Assembly (NCBI GenBank): GCA_002254825.2
Contig: NJEL02000023.1
Span: forward strand, 1-19,779
Direction of reading: 5' to 3'
DNA: 19,779 nt
Source of the DNA: Methanosarcinales archaeon ex4572_44
GTDB taxonomy: Archaea > Halobacteriota > Methanosarcinia > Methanosarcinales > EX4572-44
Below are positions 5,427 through 12,634 of the stretch, in pieces. The first letter of the stretch is position 1. Each line of letters starts with the position of its first letter. The position numbers were made by a program, and so were the translations under genes. The notes beneath the pieces were generated by a model that worked only from the letters and a program-made list of their open reading frames with translations, did no database searches and was not told the origin of the DNA.

Positions 5427-7265
5427 ATGGACGTGGTCGATAGAGGTACGGATTTGAGCGCATTGATCGCTTCTGGCGTTGGAGAGCTAATTGAAGTTTT
5501 GTGGGGGTGCGATCCTATTATCTACGAAATTTTAAGGTCGTCTTCGGATATTGAGGAAACGCGCAAGGATCTCTTCATCTATCTCAGCAGCATTGAAGAG
5601 CACCTCTTCAACACGCATGCAGATGAAAGATTTAAAGAGATGGATATTCTGGAACGAACTAATGTCAGGGATTGTATCAGAGTCTTTAAGAATATAATAC
5701 AGGTAGAGAATGAGTATTTAACGGGTTTTTCAGCACTGGACTTACTCGTCATGGTTGCAAAGAATAAAATAGATCTTGAACAAGTGAATAAAGGAGTTAT
5801 ATCTGAGTTCATATATCTGTTTAAAGGTATCAATGGCGATTCAGGGTTGTATTCCGAGAAGGGCTCTCTCAAGTTTTTCAAGCTCAGTGGCAGGGAGGCG
5901 GCAGAGGAGCGCACAAAATTACTTGATGGCTATTCAGGCAAGATGGAGTTGTTTCTTTCGAGATACAGAACAGGTCTGGAACCAGAGTTGATTGCAAAGC
6001 GGGAAGAACTGAAGAGGGATATACTGGATCACTTCGGTGCGTCGGGCGATGACTGGGAGGATTACAAGTGGCATATCAAGCATATAATCTATGATAAAGA
6101 GACCTTAGGAGAGATCGTGCAGCTTGAGAGTTACGAGCTTGAGGGACTGAATCTTGCAGAGGAGCATAGCATACCTGTCCAGATCACACCATATTATCTT
6201 TCACTCTTTGATAAAGAGAATACAGGGACGTTTGATGTTGCGCTACGGGCACAGGTGCTGCCGAGTGCAAGATACTGCAAGAATCTTGTTGAGACCCGAA
6301 AATCAGACACAAGCCTTGATTTTATGGATGAAGAGTCAACAAGCCCAATCGAAGGGATTACACGACGCTATCCGAAGATATTGATCTTGAAGCCTTATGA
6401 TTCCTGTCCTCAGATATGTGTCTACTGCCAGAGGAATTGGGAACTAAAGGACATACGCGATGCCGATATGACAAAAAACAAGATGAGAAATGCTATAAAT
6501 CTGATAAGAGATAATCCGCATATAACAGAGGTGCTCGTTACAGGCGGGGATCCTTTGACGCTCGATGATAAGTATATTGACGGGCTTTTGGGCGAGCTCG
6601 CAGGGATAGATCATATCGAGCGTATCAGGATTGGAACTCGAACTTTTGTGACTCTTCCGTTTAGATTCACATCGGATTTGATCGAGGTGCTCGGAAGGTA
6701 TCATCGATGGGGTGAGCGGGAGGTGTGCATGGTCACCCATTTCGAGCACCCGGCCGAGGTCACACCAGAGAGCTTGAGATCGATACGGGATATAAAGGGT
6801 GCTGGGTTTAATATATACAACCAGCAGGTTTTCACGTATTATACTAGTAGGAGGTTTGAAACTTGCAAGCTTCGAACTGTTTTGAAGAGGGCGGGCATCG
6901 ATCCATATTATACTTTTAATACCAAGGGAAAGGATGAGACTGTTGATTTTCGTGTGCCGATTGCCAGGATGGAGCAGGAGCGAAAGGAGGAGGCTCGATT
7001 GCTACCTGGTGTTGTGCGGACCGATAAGCCTGTCTTCAATGTGCCGAGGCTTGGCAAGTCGCATCTGCGTGCAGGACCAGACCATGAGATTATAATGATA
7101 CTTGGCGATGGAAGGCGAGTGTATCGGTTTTATCCATGGGAGTCAAAATTCGAGCTTGTTGAGCCTTACAATTATACAGACGTATCTATTTACGATTATC
7201 TTGAGCGACTCAGTAATGATAGGGAAGATGTGGACGAATATCGCTCAATTTGGTATTATTTCTAA
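5427..7265 (+). CDS. Long KamA-family radical SAM protein (lysine 2,3-aminomutase-like)
   Basis: The C-terminal half (about residues 285-600) is a KamA-type radical SAM/PLP domain. C327-x3-C331-x2-C334 (within SCPQICVYCQRNW) would bind the 4Fe-4S cluster, VTGGDPLTLDD around residue 372 is the SAM-contact segment, and PRLGKSHLRAG contains K544, the likely PLP lysine. Family enzymes move an amino group between alpha and beta carbons (lysine 2,3-aminomutase, glutamate 2,3-aminomutase, EpmB). The protein is 612 residues, against about 416 for classical lysine 2,3-aminomutase; the extra N-terminal 280 residues are acidic, helical and not a domain I recognise. No beta-lysine acetyltransferase (AblB) lies beside it, so osmolyte N-acetyl-beta-lysine synthesis is not supported by context. 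ATG 5427 is chosen over TTG 5421 because GAGGTG (5413-5418) is 8 bases before the ATG but only 2 before the TTG. Substrate unknown. Confidence 0.85.
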   Translation: MDVVDRGTDLSALIASGVGELIEVLWGCDPIIYEILRSSSDIEETRKDLFIYLSSIEEHLFNTHADERFKEMDILERTNVRDCIRVFKNIIQVENEYLTGFSALDLLVMVAKNKIDLEQVNKGVISEFIYLFKGINGDSGLYSEKGSLKFFKLSGREAAEERTKLLDGYSGKMELFLSRYRTGLEPELIAKREELKRDILDHFGASGDDWEDYKWHIKHIIYDKETLGEIVQLESYELEGLNLAEEHSIPVQITPYYLSLFDKENTGTFDVALRAQVLPSARYCKNLVETRKSDTSLDFMDEESTSPIEGITRRYPKILILKPYDSCPQICVYCQRNWELKDIRDADMTKNKMRNAINLIRDNPHITEVLVTGGDPLTLDDKYIDGLLGELAGIDHIERIRIGTRTFVTLPFRFTSDLIEVLGRYHRWGEREVCMVTHFEHPAEVTPESLRSIRDIKGAGFNIYNQQVFTYYTSRRFETCKLRTVLKRAGIDPYYTFNTKGKDETVDFRVPIARMEQERKEEARLLPGVVRTDKPVFNVPRLGKSHLRAGPDHEIIMILGDGRRVYRFYPWESKFELVEPYNYTDVSIYDYLERLSNDREDVDEYRSIWYYF

Positions 7266-7362
7266 TAAAACCATCAAACAAATAATTTCATAATAATAAT
7301 CATATTATGTATCTACACATTATGTTTTATTTTCAATTTGGCAATTACTATTTTTCGAAAAA

Positions 7363-7370
7363 TTTATATT
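7363..7370 (+). promoter_or_regulatory. TATA box and BRE of the winged-helix regulator gene
   Basis: TTTATATT preceded by CGAAAAA is a strong BRE/TATA pair. Transcription would start near 7393, giving a leader of about 14 bases that includes GAGGT at 7395-7399, 7 bases before ATG 7407. Confidence 0.55.
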
Positions 7371-7406
7371 GCATAAATACATAGTATTGATTTAGAGGTA
7401 TACAGC

Positions 7407-7784
7407 ATGAAAACTCAACCAGTGAATGTACTTGACCAAATAGACGAAGAATTTGCAGAAACGCTCATAAACCTGGGTCTCAAGAGAAACGTCGCTAAAG
7501 TCCTTACATATCTGAAAAACATTGGCGAAGTAACCTCCAGGGATCTTGAGATGGGATCTGACCTGAGACAGCCCGAGGTCAGTATAGCAATGAGAGAACT
7601 TAAAGGACTTAAATGGGTCACAGAACGTGAAGAGAAAAAACCAGGCAAAGGAAGGCCGTTTAAGATCTACAAGCTCAGGACAAACGTGAGCACCATCATC
7701 AGACACTTAGAGGATGAAAAGACCAAAGAGACCCATGAAACATTGAAGAACATCGAACGTCTAAAAGAACTGACATCAGAATAA
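7407..7784 (+). CDS. Winged-helix transcriptional regulator
   Basis: This is a 125-residue soluble protein. Residues about 20-90 form a winged helix: AKVLTYLKNIGEVTSRDLEM as the first helices, SDLRQPEVSIAMRELKGLKWV as helix-turn-helix, and REEKKPGKGRPFKIYKL as the basic wing. Residues 95-125 form a charged amphipathic helix suited to dimerisation. The pattern fits small ArsR/TrmB-like predicted regulators common in Methanosarcina-type archaea (I believe the COG4738 group). No ligand-binding domain or cysteine sensor is present, so it probably responds to a protein partner or simply to its own level. It stands alone between the KamA gene and the uS2 gene with its own strong promoter. Target genes are unknown; the phased palindromes at 5178-5198 are one candidate site. 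Confidence 0.8.
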   Translation: MKTQPVNVLDQIDEEFAETLINLGLKRNVAKVLTYLKNIGEVTSRDLEMGSDLRQPEVSIAMRELKGLKWVTEREEKKPGKGRPFKIYKLRTNVSTIIRHLEDEKTKETHETLKNIERLKELTSE

Positions 7785-7843
7785 AAAGGAAAAACCAAAC
7801 ACGTTAATATTTATTTTATAAAAATAGTTTAACTGTCACACCT

Positions 7844-7854
7844 TAAAATATATG
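7844..7854 (+). promoter_or_regulatory. TATA box of the uS2 gene
   Basis: TAAAATATATG lies about 95-105 bases before ATG 7949, predicting a leader of about 70 bases. The leader ends in GAGGTGATATTA directly before the start codon, the strongest ribosome binding site in the window, as expected for a highly expressed ribosomal protein. Confidence 0.45.
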
Positions 7855-7948
7855 ATATAGAAAAAGAGATATAGGTGACGGAAGTAGTAGAACCATCATA
7901 TCATTACACTAAAAAAAATATTGATACTCGATTTTGAGGTGATATTAA

Positions 7949-8566
7949 ATGGAACAAGAAGTTGTACCAGTACCTGATGCAGAATACGAATCACTGATCT
8001 CTATCGATGAATACCTCTCAGCAGGAATCCACATAGGCACTCAACAGAAGAGCCGTGAAATGCTGAAATTCGTCTACAGAGTTCGAACAGATGGACTCTA
8101 CGTCCTCGACATCCAGAAGACCGATGAACGGATACGAGCGGCGGCAAAGCTGCTCTCAAAATACAACCCCTCACGGATACTCATAGTCTCGGCACGCCAG
8201 TATGGATACCACCCAACAACCAAATTTGCCCAGGTCATCGGAGCAAAGGCAATAACCAGCAGATTCATACCAGGCACCCTGACAAACCCAAAACTGGACG
8301 TGTACACCGAACCCGACATCCTCGTGGTAACAGACCCACGCGGCGATTCTCAGGCTGTGAATGAAGCGATCAAGATCGGAATACCTGTTATAGCACTCTG
8401 CGATACCAACAACTCCACAACGAACATTGACCTGATCATACCAACGAACAACAAAGGTCGAAAAGCCCTCGCATTGATCTACTGGCTCTTGGCAAAGACA
8501 ATAAAAGCAGAGAGGGGCGACACCACTTTCAACTATGAGCCTTCAGACTTTGAAGCTGAACTGTGA
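7949..8566 (+). CDS. rpsB: 30S ribosomal protein uS2 (archaeal S2/SA type)
   Basis: A structural protein of the small ribosomal subunit. The 205-residue product has the archaeal/eukaryotic S2 features: SIDEYLSAGIHIGTQQKS near the N-terminus, FVYRVRTDGLYVLDIQKTDERI, RILIVSARQYGYHP, RFIPGTLTNP, and DTNNSTTNIDLIIPTNNKGRKALALIYWLL toward the C-terminus. Its length is normal. The start is certain because GAGGTGATATTA precedes ATG 7949. The last codons overlap the possible GTG start of the MEMO gene. In many archaea uS2 follows rpoK and enolase and precedes MEMO and mevalonate-pathway genes; here only the uS2-MEMO link is kept. Confidence 0.98.
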   Translation: MEQEVVPVPDAEYESLISIDEYLSAGIHIGTQQKSREMLKFVYRVRTDGLYVLDIQKTDERIRAAAKLLSKYNPSRILIVSARQYGYHPTTKFAQVIGAKAITSRFIPGTLTNPKLDVYTEPDILVVTDPRGDSQAVNEAIKIGIPVIALCDTNNSTTNIDLIIPTNNKGRKALALIYWLLAKTIKAERGDTTFNYEPSDFEAEL

Positions 8567-8568
8567 AC

Positions 8569-9369
8569 ATGGAAAAAATACGCCACCCAACAGCAATTGG
8601 ATTCTACCCAGCAGATCCAGTTAAGCTTAAAAGATCAATAATAGGCTGCATACCACCAGACACCAGAAAAAGAGAGAACGCTCTCGGTGCAGTGGTCCCA
8701 CACGCAGGGTACATGTACTCAGGAAAAACTGCCGGCCATGTATACGCTGCACTCCCAACCGCCGAAACATACGTGATACTTGGCCCAAACCACAGAGGCA
8801 TGGGCTCGCCTATAGCAGTATCTACGGAGACATGGCAGACACCTCTCGGCAGAGTGGAAGTGGACCACGAATTCGTAGACATACTACCAGGCAACATCAT
8901 CGACCGCGACGAGATCGCACACAAGAGAGAACACTCAATCGAGGTCCAACTACCATTTATCCAACATACCCAGAAAGATTTCAAGATCGTGCCCGTGTGC
9001 ATCGGCCTTCAGGACGAGGAATCCGCACTTGAGATCGGTAGCGAGATCAGAGAAGCTGTGAAGAAAAGTCGTAAGCGAGTGGTGGTAATAGCCTCGAGCG
9101 ACCTCACACACTCCCAACCTGCAACAACCGCCCGCAAGAAAGACGCCCAAGTGATAGACGCCATCCTCAACCTGAATATAGACGAGATCTACACAAGGAT
9201 CTACGAGCTCGATGCAACGGTCTGCGGATACGGCGCAATCGCTGCCATGCTCTATGCCGTAAAGAGCCTTGGTGCATCACGGGCAGAACTACTCCACTAC
9301 TCCACGAGCGGAGATGTTACAGGAGATAACAGTAGCGTGGTGGGATACGCCGGAATCATCGTAGAATGA
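8569..9369 (+). CDS. MEMO1 family protein
   Basis: MEMO proteins share a fold with non-haem-iron extradiol dioxygenases. Archaeal members are strongly conserved but their activity is not settled; the genomic association is with AMMECR1 and a radical SAM protein. The 266-residue product keeps PHAGY (H45), LGPNHRG (H75), REHSIEVQLPF (122-130) and VCGYGA (C219), which match the metal/active-site positions known in human MEMO1 (two histidines and a cysteine). ATG 8569 lies 2 bases after the uS2 stop; an in-frame GTG at 8563 overlapping that stop is an alternative. No strong ribosome binding site is seen, so translation is probably coupled to uS2. The mevalonate kinase or isopentenyl phosphate kinase genes that often follow in archaea are absent here. 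Confidence 0.93.
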   Translation: MEKIRHPTAIGFYPADPVKLKRSIIGCIPPDTRKRENALGAVVPHAGYMYSGKTAGHVYAALPTAETYVILGPNHRGMGSPIAVSTETWQTPLGRVEVDHEFVDILPGNIIDRDEIAHKREHSIEVQLPFIQHTQKDFKIVPVCIGLQDEESALEIGSEIREAVKKSRKRVVVIASSDLTHSQPATTARKKDAQVIDAILNLNIDEIYTRIYELDATVCGYGAIAAMLYAVKSLGASRAELLHYSTSGDVTGDNSSVVGYAGIIVE

Positions 9370-9391
9370 AACTCGTGACACTCATAATGGA

Positions 9392-9724
9392 ATGGTGGAA
9401 ATGACAGGTTTTTTCAAGAGAAAAAAAGAAAATATTACCGATGAAAGGATTATAAGATCAAAGTACAGCTGCAAATACGTGAAACGCGACGGAAAGAATA
9501 TCGGCGAGAGCATAATAGTCAAGAATAAGAGGCTCATCGTGAAATCAGAACAACGGACACTCGCCATACCACTTGAAGCAGTCGAGAACACGAAAGAAGA
9601 CGATGTGATTGTCAAAGACTTCGATGAAGCTGAAGCAGAAAAATTTGGAGAAGAATGGCTGAACCATCAAAGAGACAAACTCGAATTTGACGAAAACGGC
9701 ATGCTGATAACTGAAAACCAGTAA
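9392..9724 (+). CDS. Small basic/acidic beta-rich protein, DUF5749-like
   Basis: The product is 110 residues, starting MVEMTGFFKRKKE. Then follows a run of short strands (SKYSCKYVKRDGKNIGESII, KRLIVKSEQRTLAIPLEAV, DVIVKDFDEAEA) and an acidic C-terminal helix. It has no membrane segment and no catalytic motif. The pattern resembles a small beta-barrel family found in methanogens that I recall as DUF5749; the match is from memory. It starts 22 bases after the MEMO stop on the same strand and probably shares its transcript. ATG 9392 is listed; ATG 9401, with GGTGG 2 bases ahead, is nearly as likely and removes only three residues. Confidence 0.7.
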   Translation: MVEMTGFFKRKKENITDERIIRSKYSCKYVKRDGKNIGESIIVKNKRLIVKSEQRTLAIPLEAVENTKEDDVIVKDFDEAEAEKFGEEWLNHQRDKLEFDENGMLITENQ

Positions 9725-9803
9725 CGTTCCCCTTGATAAATCACGGGACATCCGAAGTTGATGAGATAGAATTAAAAACGAAAGGAGATAAAGGAGTTTA
9801 AAT

Positions 9804-10652
9804 GTGAGGGTAGAAACGAATCCTATAAAACTATGGCATACCAAAGAATGGAAAGAGCAGCGCGACAAGATAATTAACGATTGTAGCGTTTGCGAATTAT
9901 GCGGTTCAAAAGAGAACCTAGTCATTCATCACCCGAATTCAAAAAACAGAGAAACAACTAAAAAAGAGGTTTGGCAAGATTTCTATGGATGGTTCTGCGA
10001 TAATTATTCGAAAATGTATCCAACTAAAGAGGAAATTAAGACACACTCAACCCGTAGACAACATAAGCATCGAAGCCATGATTATTGGCACGACCCGAAA
10101 GTGAAGCATAAACTAAATACCGACAATTCAGATTTGTCGGAGAGGAATAAGCTATCAGATGAATTCATAGACTATGATAAGAAACGATGGCAAAAAATGT
10201 GGGATAAAGCTAAACAACAAAATAAAGATATTATTAAATCTGCAATTGGTGAAATAACTGCCATTGAAAACAAGAAATACATGGATTTTGAAGATATCCA
10301 AATTTTATGTAAAAGATGCCACTGGGCAACTCATAACGGGATGGATTTATGTCCAGTGTGCAAGCAGAAATATAAAAAGAAACAGTACAAGACGTGTTTC
10401 GATTGCTTGCCCGGTGATGCAAAGAAACAGATATCAGATGATATCGAAGACACTATCGAATTAGAAAAACATGACTTTGCAATTAAAGTACTGTGCGATA
10501 TCCCTGAATTTTGTGAGGATTCTAAGGATGATTCAAATTTCGTTGAGAAGGAATATGGTGGATCTCCCGTAAAAGCATTGAGTAGATATGGCTTAGAAAT
10601 AGGTGAACGTATCGAATTTGGTCGTTTTCAAATAAAGAAGATAAATAAATAA
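9804..10652 (+). CDS. HNH-type nuclease-like protein with internal insert and zinc ribbon
   Basis: This is a 282-residue protein. C30-x2-C33 and H42-H43 near the N-terminus, and C169-x2-C172-H173 with H177 later, together make the split zinc-bound HNH (beta-beta-alpha metal) motif. Ordinary HNH domains fit in about 50-60 residues; here some 125 residues intervene, including a His/Arg-rich segment (about 81-105). A zinc ribbon follows (C183, C186, C198, C201). The first motif resembles the W-x-x-R..C-x-x-C-G...HH entry of phage and mobile-element HNH proteins. GTG 9804 is the start, with GGAG 7 bases ahead; the overlapping ATG at 9802 hits a stop at once. Codon use is AT- and lysine-rich compared with neighbours, suggesting transfer. 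It stands alone, convergent with eS8 by 13 bases. It could be a stand-alone homing or defence nuclease; DNA cleavage is inferred only. Confidence 0.7.
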   Translation: MRVETNPIKLWHTKEWKEQRDKIINDCSVCELCGSKENLVIHHPNSKNRETTKKEVWQDFYGWFCDNYSKMYPTKEEIKTHSTRRQHKHRSHDYWHDPKVKHKLNTDNSDLSERNKLSDEFIDYDKKRWQKMWDKAKQQNKDIIKSAIGEITAIENKKYMDFEDIQILCKRCHWATHNGMDLCPVCKQKYKKKQYKTCFDCLPGDAKKQISDDIEDTIELEKHDFAIKVLCDIPEFCEDSKDDSNFVEKEYGGSPVKALSRYGLEIGERIEFGRFQIKKINK

Positions 10653-10665
10653 GTCTGTAAATCAA

Positions 10666-11043
10666 TCAGTCTATCAATACAGCATTCACGATCCCACTCT
10701 GACCGGGTTTACTTGTGACACGAGCGATCCCTGCGCTGGTCTTGATCACAGCACCCTTTGTCACGATATCACGCCGCACATAGTGCTGGTTTGCCGGGTT
10801 TTCCATAACAGTCTCGATGCTTGCCCTCGTGACAGTCCTTGCATTTGGATCTACCACGTTCACCATATTTGCCCGGAGGAGCCTGTATTTCCTGTTACCA
10901 CCACGAGAACTGATGATCTTCTTCACATCTTCTCCTACGTGCGTATCTGCTGCTTCACGCCCAGCTTCAAACTTCTTCTTGCCACGTGCTCTGACCAATC
11001 GGCCGCTAGTAAATTTACGTCTGGAATTTCCCTGCCATTTCAT
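10666..11043 (-). CDS. rps8e: 30S ribosomal protein eS8
   Basis: A small-subunit ribosomal protein of archaea and eukaryotes. The 125-residue product matches archaeal eS8 along its whole length: MKWQGNSRRKFTSGRL at the start, RGKKKFEAGREAADTHVG, RGGNRKYRLLRANMVNVVDP in the middle, and ENPANQHYVRRDIVTKGAVI then TSKPGQSGIVNAVL at the end. The start is ATG 11043, with GGAGG nine bases ahead. It is downstream of moeA on the same strand with a 70-base gap that contains AT-rich promoter-like sequence, so it probably has its own promoter. Confidence 0.98.
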   Translation of the reverse strand: MKWQGNSRRKFTSGRLVRARGKKKFEAGREAADTHVGEDVKKIISSRGGNRKYRLLRANMVNVVDPNARTVTRASIETVMENPANQHYVRRDIVTKGAVIKTSAGIARVTSKPGQSGIVNAVLID

Positions 11044-11112
11044 CCTCAGTATCCTCCGCGGGTAGTTGGTTGTGATCCTACTTCAATATTTCGAAATAAT
11101 TTATTCATCGTT

Positions 11113-11190
11113 TTATTCTGTCAGTATTATTTCCACTGCTTCGCCTTTTTCGTATCCTTCGGTGTTTTCTGGTATTGTGGTATATCCGTC
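11113..11190 (-). pseudogene. moeA: Frame-displaced 3' end of moeA
   Basis: Reading minus-strand codons from 11190 gives DGYTTIPENTEGYEKGE then AVEIILTE and a TAA at 11115-11113. This is the standard final strand pair of MoeA domain IV. It is not in frame with the body of moeA, which ends at 11127 in another frame. The join lies near 11188-11195. Confidence 0.85.
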
Positions 11191-12278
11191 TCACCACTGG
11201 TCATAACTGGTTTTGCGGTGTTGTTCTCAATTTTTATACGTGCGAATGTTAAGTATCCGATTCTGGAGGATATTTTCTCTGTTAGTGGTAGTTTTGTTCT
11301 GTTTTCTGGTATTTGTGGCAGGTGTGCGAGTTTTTTGATCGCTGGTTTCGCGAATAGCTGGAGTGCAACGTATCCTGCAACTGGGTATCCTGGCATGCAG
11401 AGCACTGGTCGCTCTTTTATCTCTGCGAGGGTGGTTGGTTTTCCAGGGCTTGCCTTGATTCCGCGGGTGAGGATTCTTCCCATCTCCTCGATTACTGTCG
11501 GGGTGTGGTCTCTCTCGCCAACAGATGTTCCGCCGCAGAGTATTATCATGTCTGATCCAAGGTTTTCTTTAATGGCATTTCGTATCAGTTCAGGGTCATC
11601 TAGTATAATTCCTGATACGTGTGTGGTTGCGCCCCATTTCTTGGCGTAGAGTTCTGTCATCAGGGTGTTGGTCTCGATGATCTCGCCTGGTTCTGGCAGT
11701 TCTCTTCTGTTTCGTGGTATGAGTTCATCACCCGTTGGTATGATCGAGACGATGGGCTTCTGGTGAACAGTTACGTGTTTTAGCCTGAGGCTTGCCAATA
11801 CAGATATGTCCACCGGGCGTAGGAGGTGTCCTTCGCGAAATACGAATTCTCCCTCCTGTATGTCCTCTCCGATCTCGCCCACGTTCTCATACGGGTGTAC
11901 CTGTGCCCTTATCTCCACGAGGTCGTGATCGACCGCCTCTGTGTCTTCTATCATTATCACCGCGTCTGCACCATCGGGGAGTGGCGATCCTGTGTGCACA
12001 CGGACGCAAGTCTGGGGTCCTATGGTTTCTGATCGATTCAGGAGTGCTGGTGAAGTTCTGCTTGCTCCAAGTGTCTCTTCTGCCTGCAGCGCGTATCCGT
12101 CCATCGCTGCACGCTTGTAGTGTGGAACGTTTGTACGCGCGATTACATCCTCTGCAAGCACGCGCCCGCTACACTCCTCAATCGAGAGTCTCTCACGTCG
12201 ATTGATGGGTGTTACGATCTTCATGAAAGTTTCCTCTGCCACATGCACTGGTGTCAGCTCTTTGAACAGTTTTAACAT
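11127..12278 (-). CDS. moeA: Molybdopterin molybdenumtransferase MoeA, C-terminal frameshift
   Basis: MoeA inserts molybdate into adenylated molybdopterin. The 383-residue reading has the usual order: an N-terminal GRVLAEDV..VPHYKRAAMDGYA segment, VRVHTGSPLPDGADAVIMIED, VSIIPTGDELI, ILCGGTSVGERDHT and CMPGYPVAGYVAL. ATG 12278 is chosen because GGATGATAA precedes it and the alignment to MoeA begins there; the frame is open much further upstream but that part does not look like MoeA. After KPVMTSG (about residue 361) the frame is wrong: the current frame reads TDIPQYQKTPKDTKK to a stop at 11127, while a neighbouring frame encodes DGYTTIPENTEGYEKGE, the true MoeA ending. About ten residues expected between the two blocks are also missing. 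The gene is either damaged or mis-sequenced near 11190. Confidence 0.85.
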   Translation of the reverse strand: MLKLFKELTPVHVAEETFMKIVTPINRRERLSIEECSGRVLAEDVIARTNVPHYKRAAMDGYALQAEETLGASRTSPALLNRSETIGPQTCVRVHTGSPLPDGADAVIMIEDTEAVDHDLVEIRAQVHPYENVGEIGEDIQEGEFVFREGHLLRPVDISVLASLRLKHVTVHQKPIVSIIPTGDELIPRNRRELPEPGEIIETNTLMTELYAKKWGATTHVSGIILDDPELIRNAIKENLGSDMIILCGGTSVGERDHTPTVIEEMGRILTRGIKASPGKPTTLAEIKERPVLCMPGYPVAGYVALQLFAKPAIKKLAHLPQIPENRTKLPLTEKISSRIGYLTFARIKIENNTAKPVMTSGETDIPQYQKTPKDTKKAKQWK

Positions 12279-12634
12279 ATTATTATCATCCTTTGGAGAA
12301 GGTATCTTTGTCTGCTTTATGAATCCAGAATTATTTGCATATTTGAAATACCTTTTGAGGCTTTTGCTCGCGTAAGAGTATGCAGCCATCTTTGAACGTG
12401 TCTCCCATGTAAGAGACTCAGTGCGAGATGGAACACGCGTATTTGGGGAAATGGACGGAGGACGACTGCGCCCGGAACGATACCAGGAACAGAACGCATT
12501 ATGCCTAAAAATATGGAGAACGTTAGATGTTTGAATATATCTTTTATTTTTATTTTCACATCCGATCTGCAGACAACAGTGAAACATATTATATAATATC
12601 GTGCAGATCAAGTCTGTGTGAGATGACTCAGATT
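12279..12634. other. Divergent intergenic region between moeA and serS
   Basis: This is a 356-bp gap. The minus-strand frame of moeA remains open through much of it, but the translation is low-complexity, lacks family resemblance and has no supported start, so I do not call a gene. It holds a palindromic TATA box for serS at 12586-12599. Around 12367-12437 several short complementary pairs are compatible with RNA structure: CTCGC 12367-12371 with GCGAG 12423-12427; CCATCT 12386-12391 with AGATGG 12426-12431; GTCTC 12400-12404 with GAGAC 12413-12417. Confidence 0.5.
12586..12599 (+). promoter_or_regulatory. Palindromic TATA box of serS
   Basis: ATATTATATAATAT is a perfect 14-bp palindrome and fits archaeal box A. 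The predicted transcription start is about 12620, giving either a nearly leaderless message from ATG 12623 or a 15-base leader to ATG 12635. Confidence 0.5.

Noticed and set aside
5427..7265. Start at TTG 5421
   Set aside because: GAGGTG ends only 2 bases before it, too close for ribosome binding, while ATG 5427 has the normal 8-base spacing.
10783..11649. 288-codon plus-strand reading frame across eS8 and moeA
   Set aside because: It is antisense to two clearly recognised genes and its translation is phenylalanine- and serine-rich without family features.
12279..12611. N-terminal extension of MoeA of about 110 codons
   Set aside because: The frame is open, but the translation resembles no MoeA domain, it lacks a ribosome binding site, and ATG 12278 has GGATGATAA upstream and begins exactly where MoeA homology begins.
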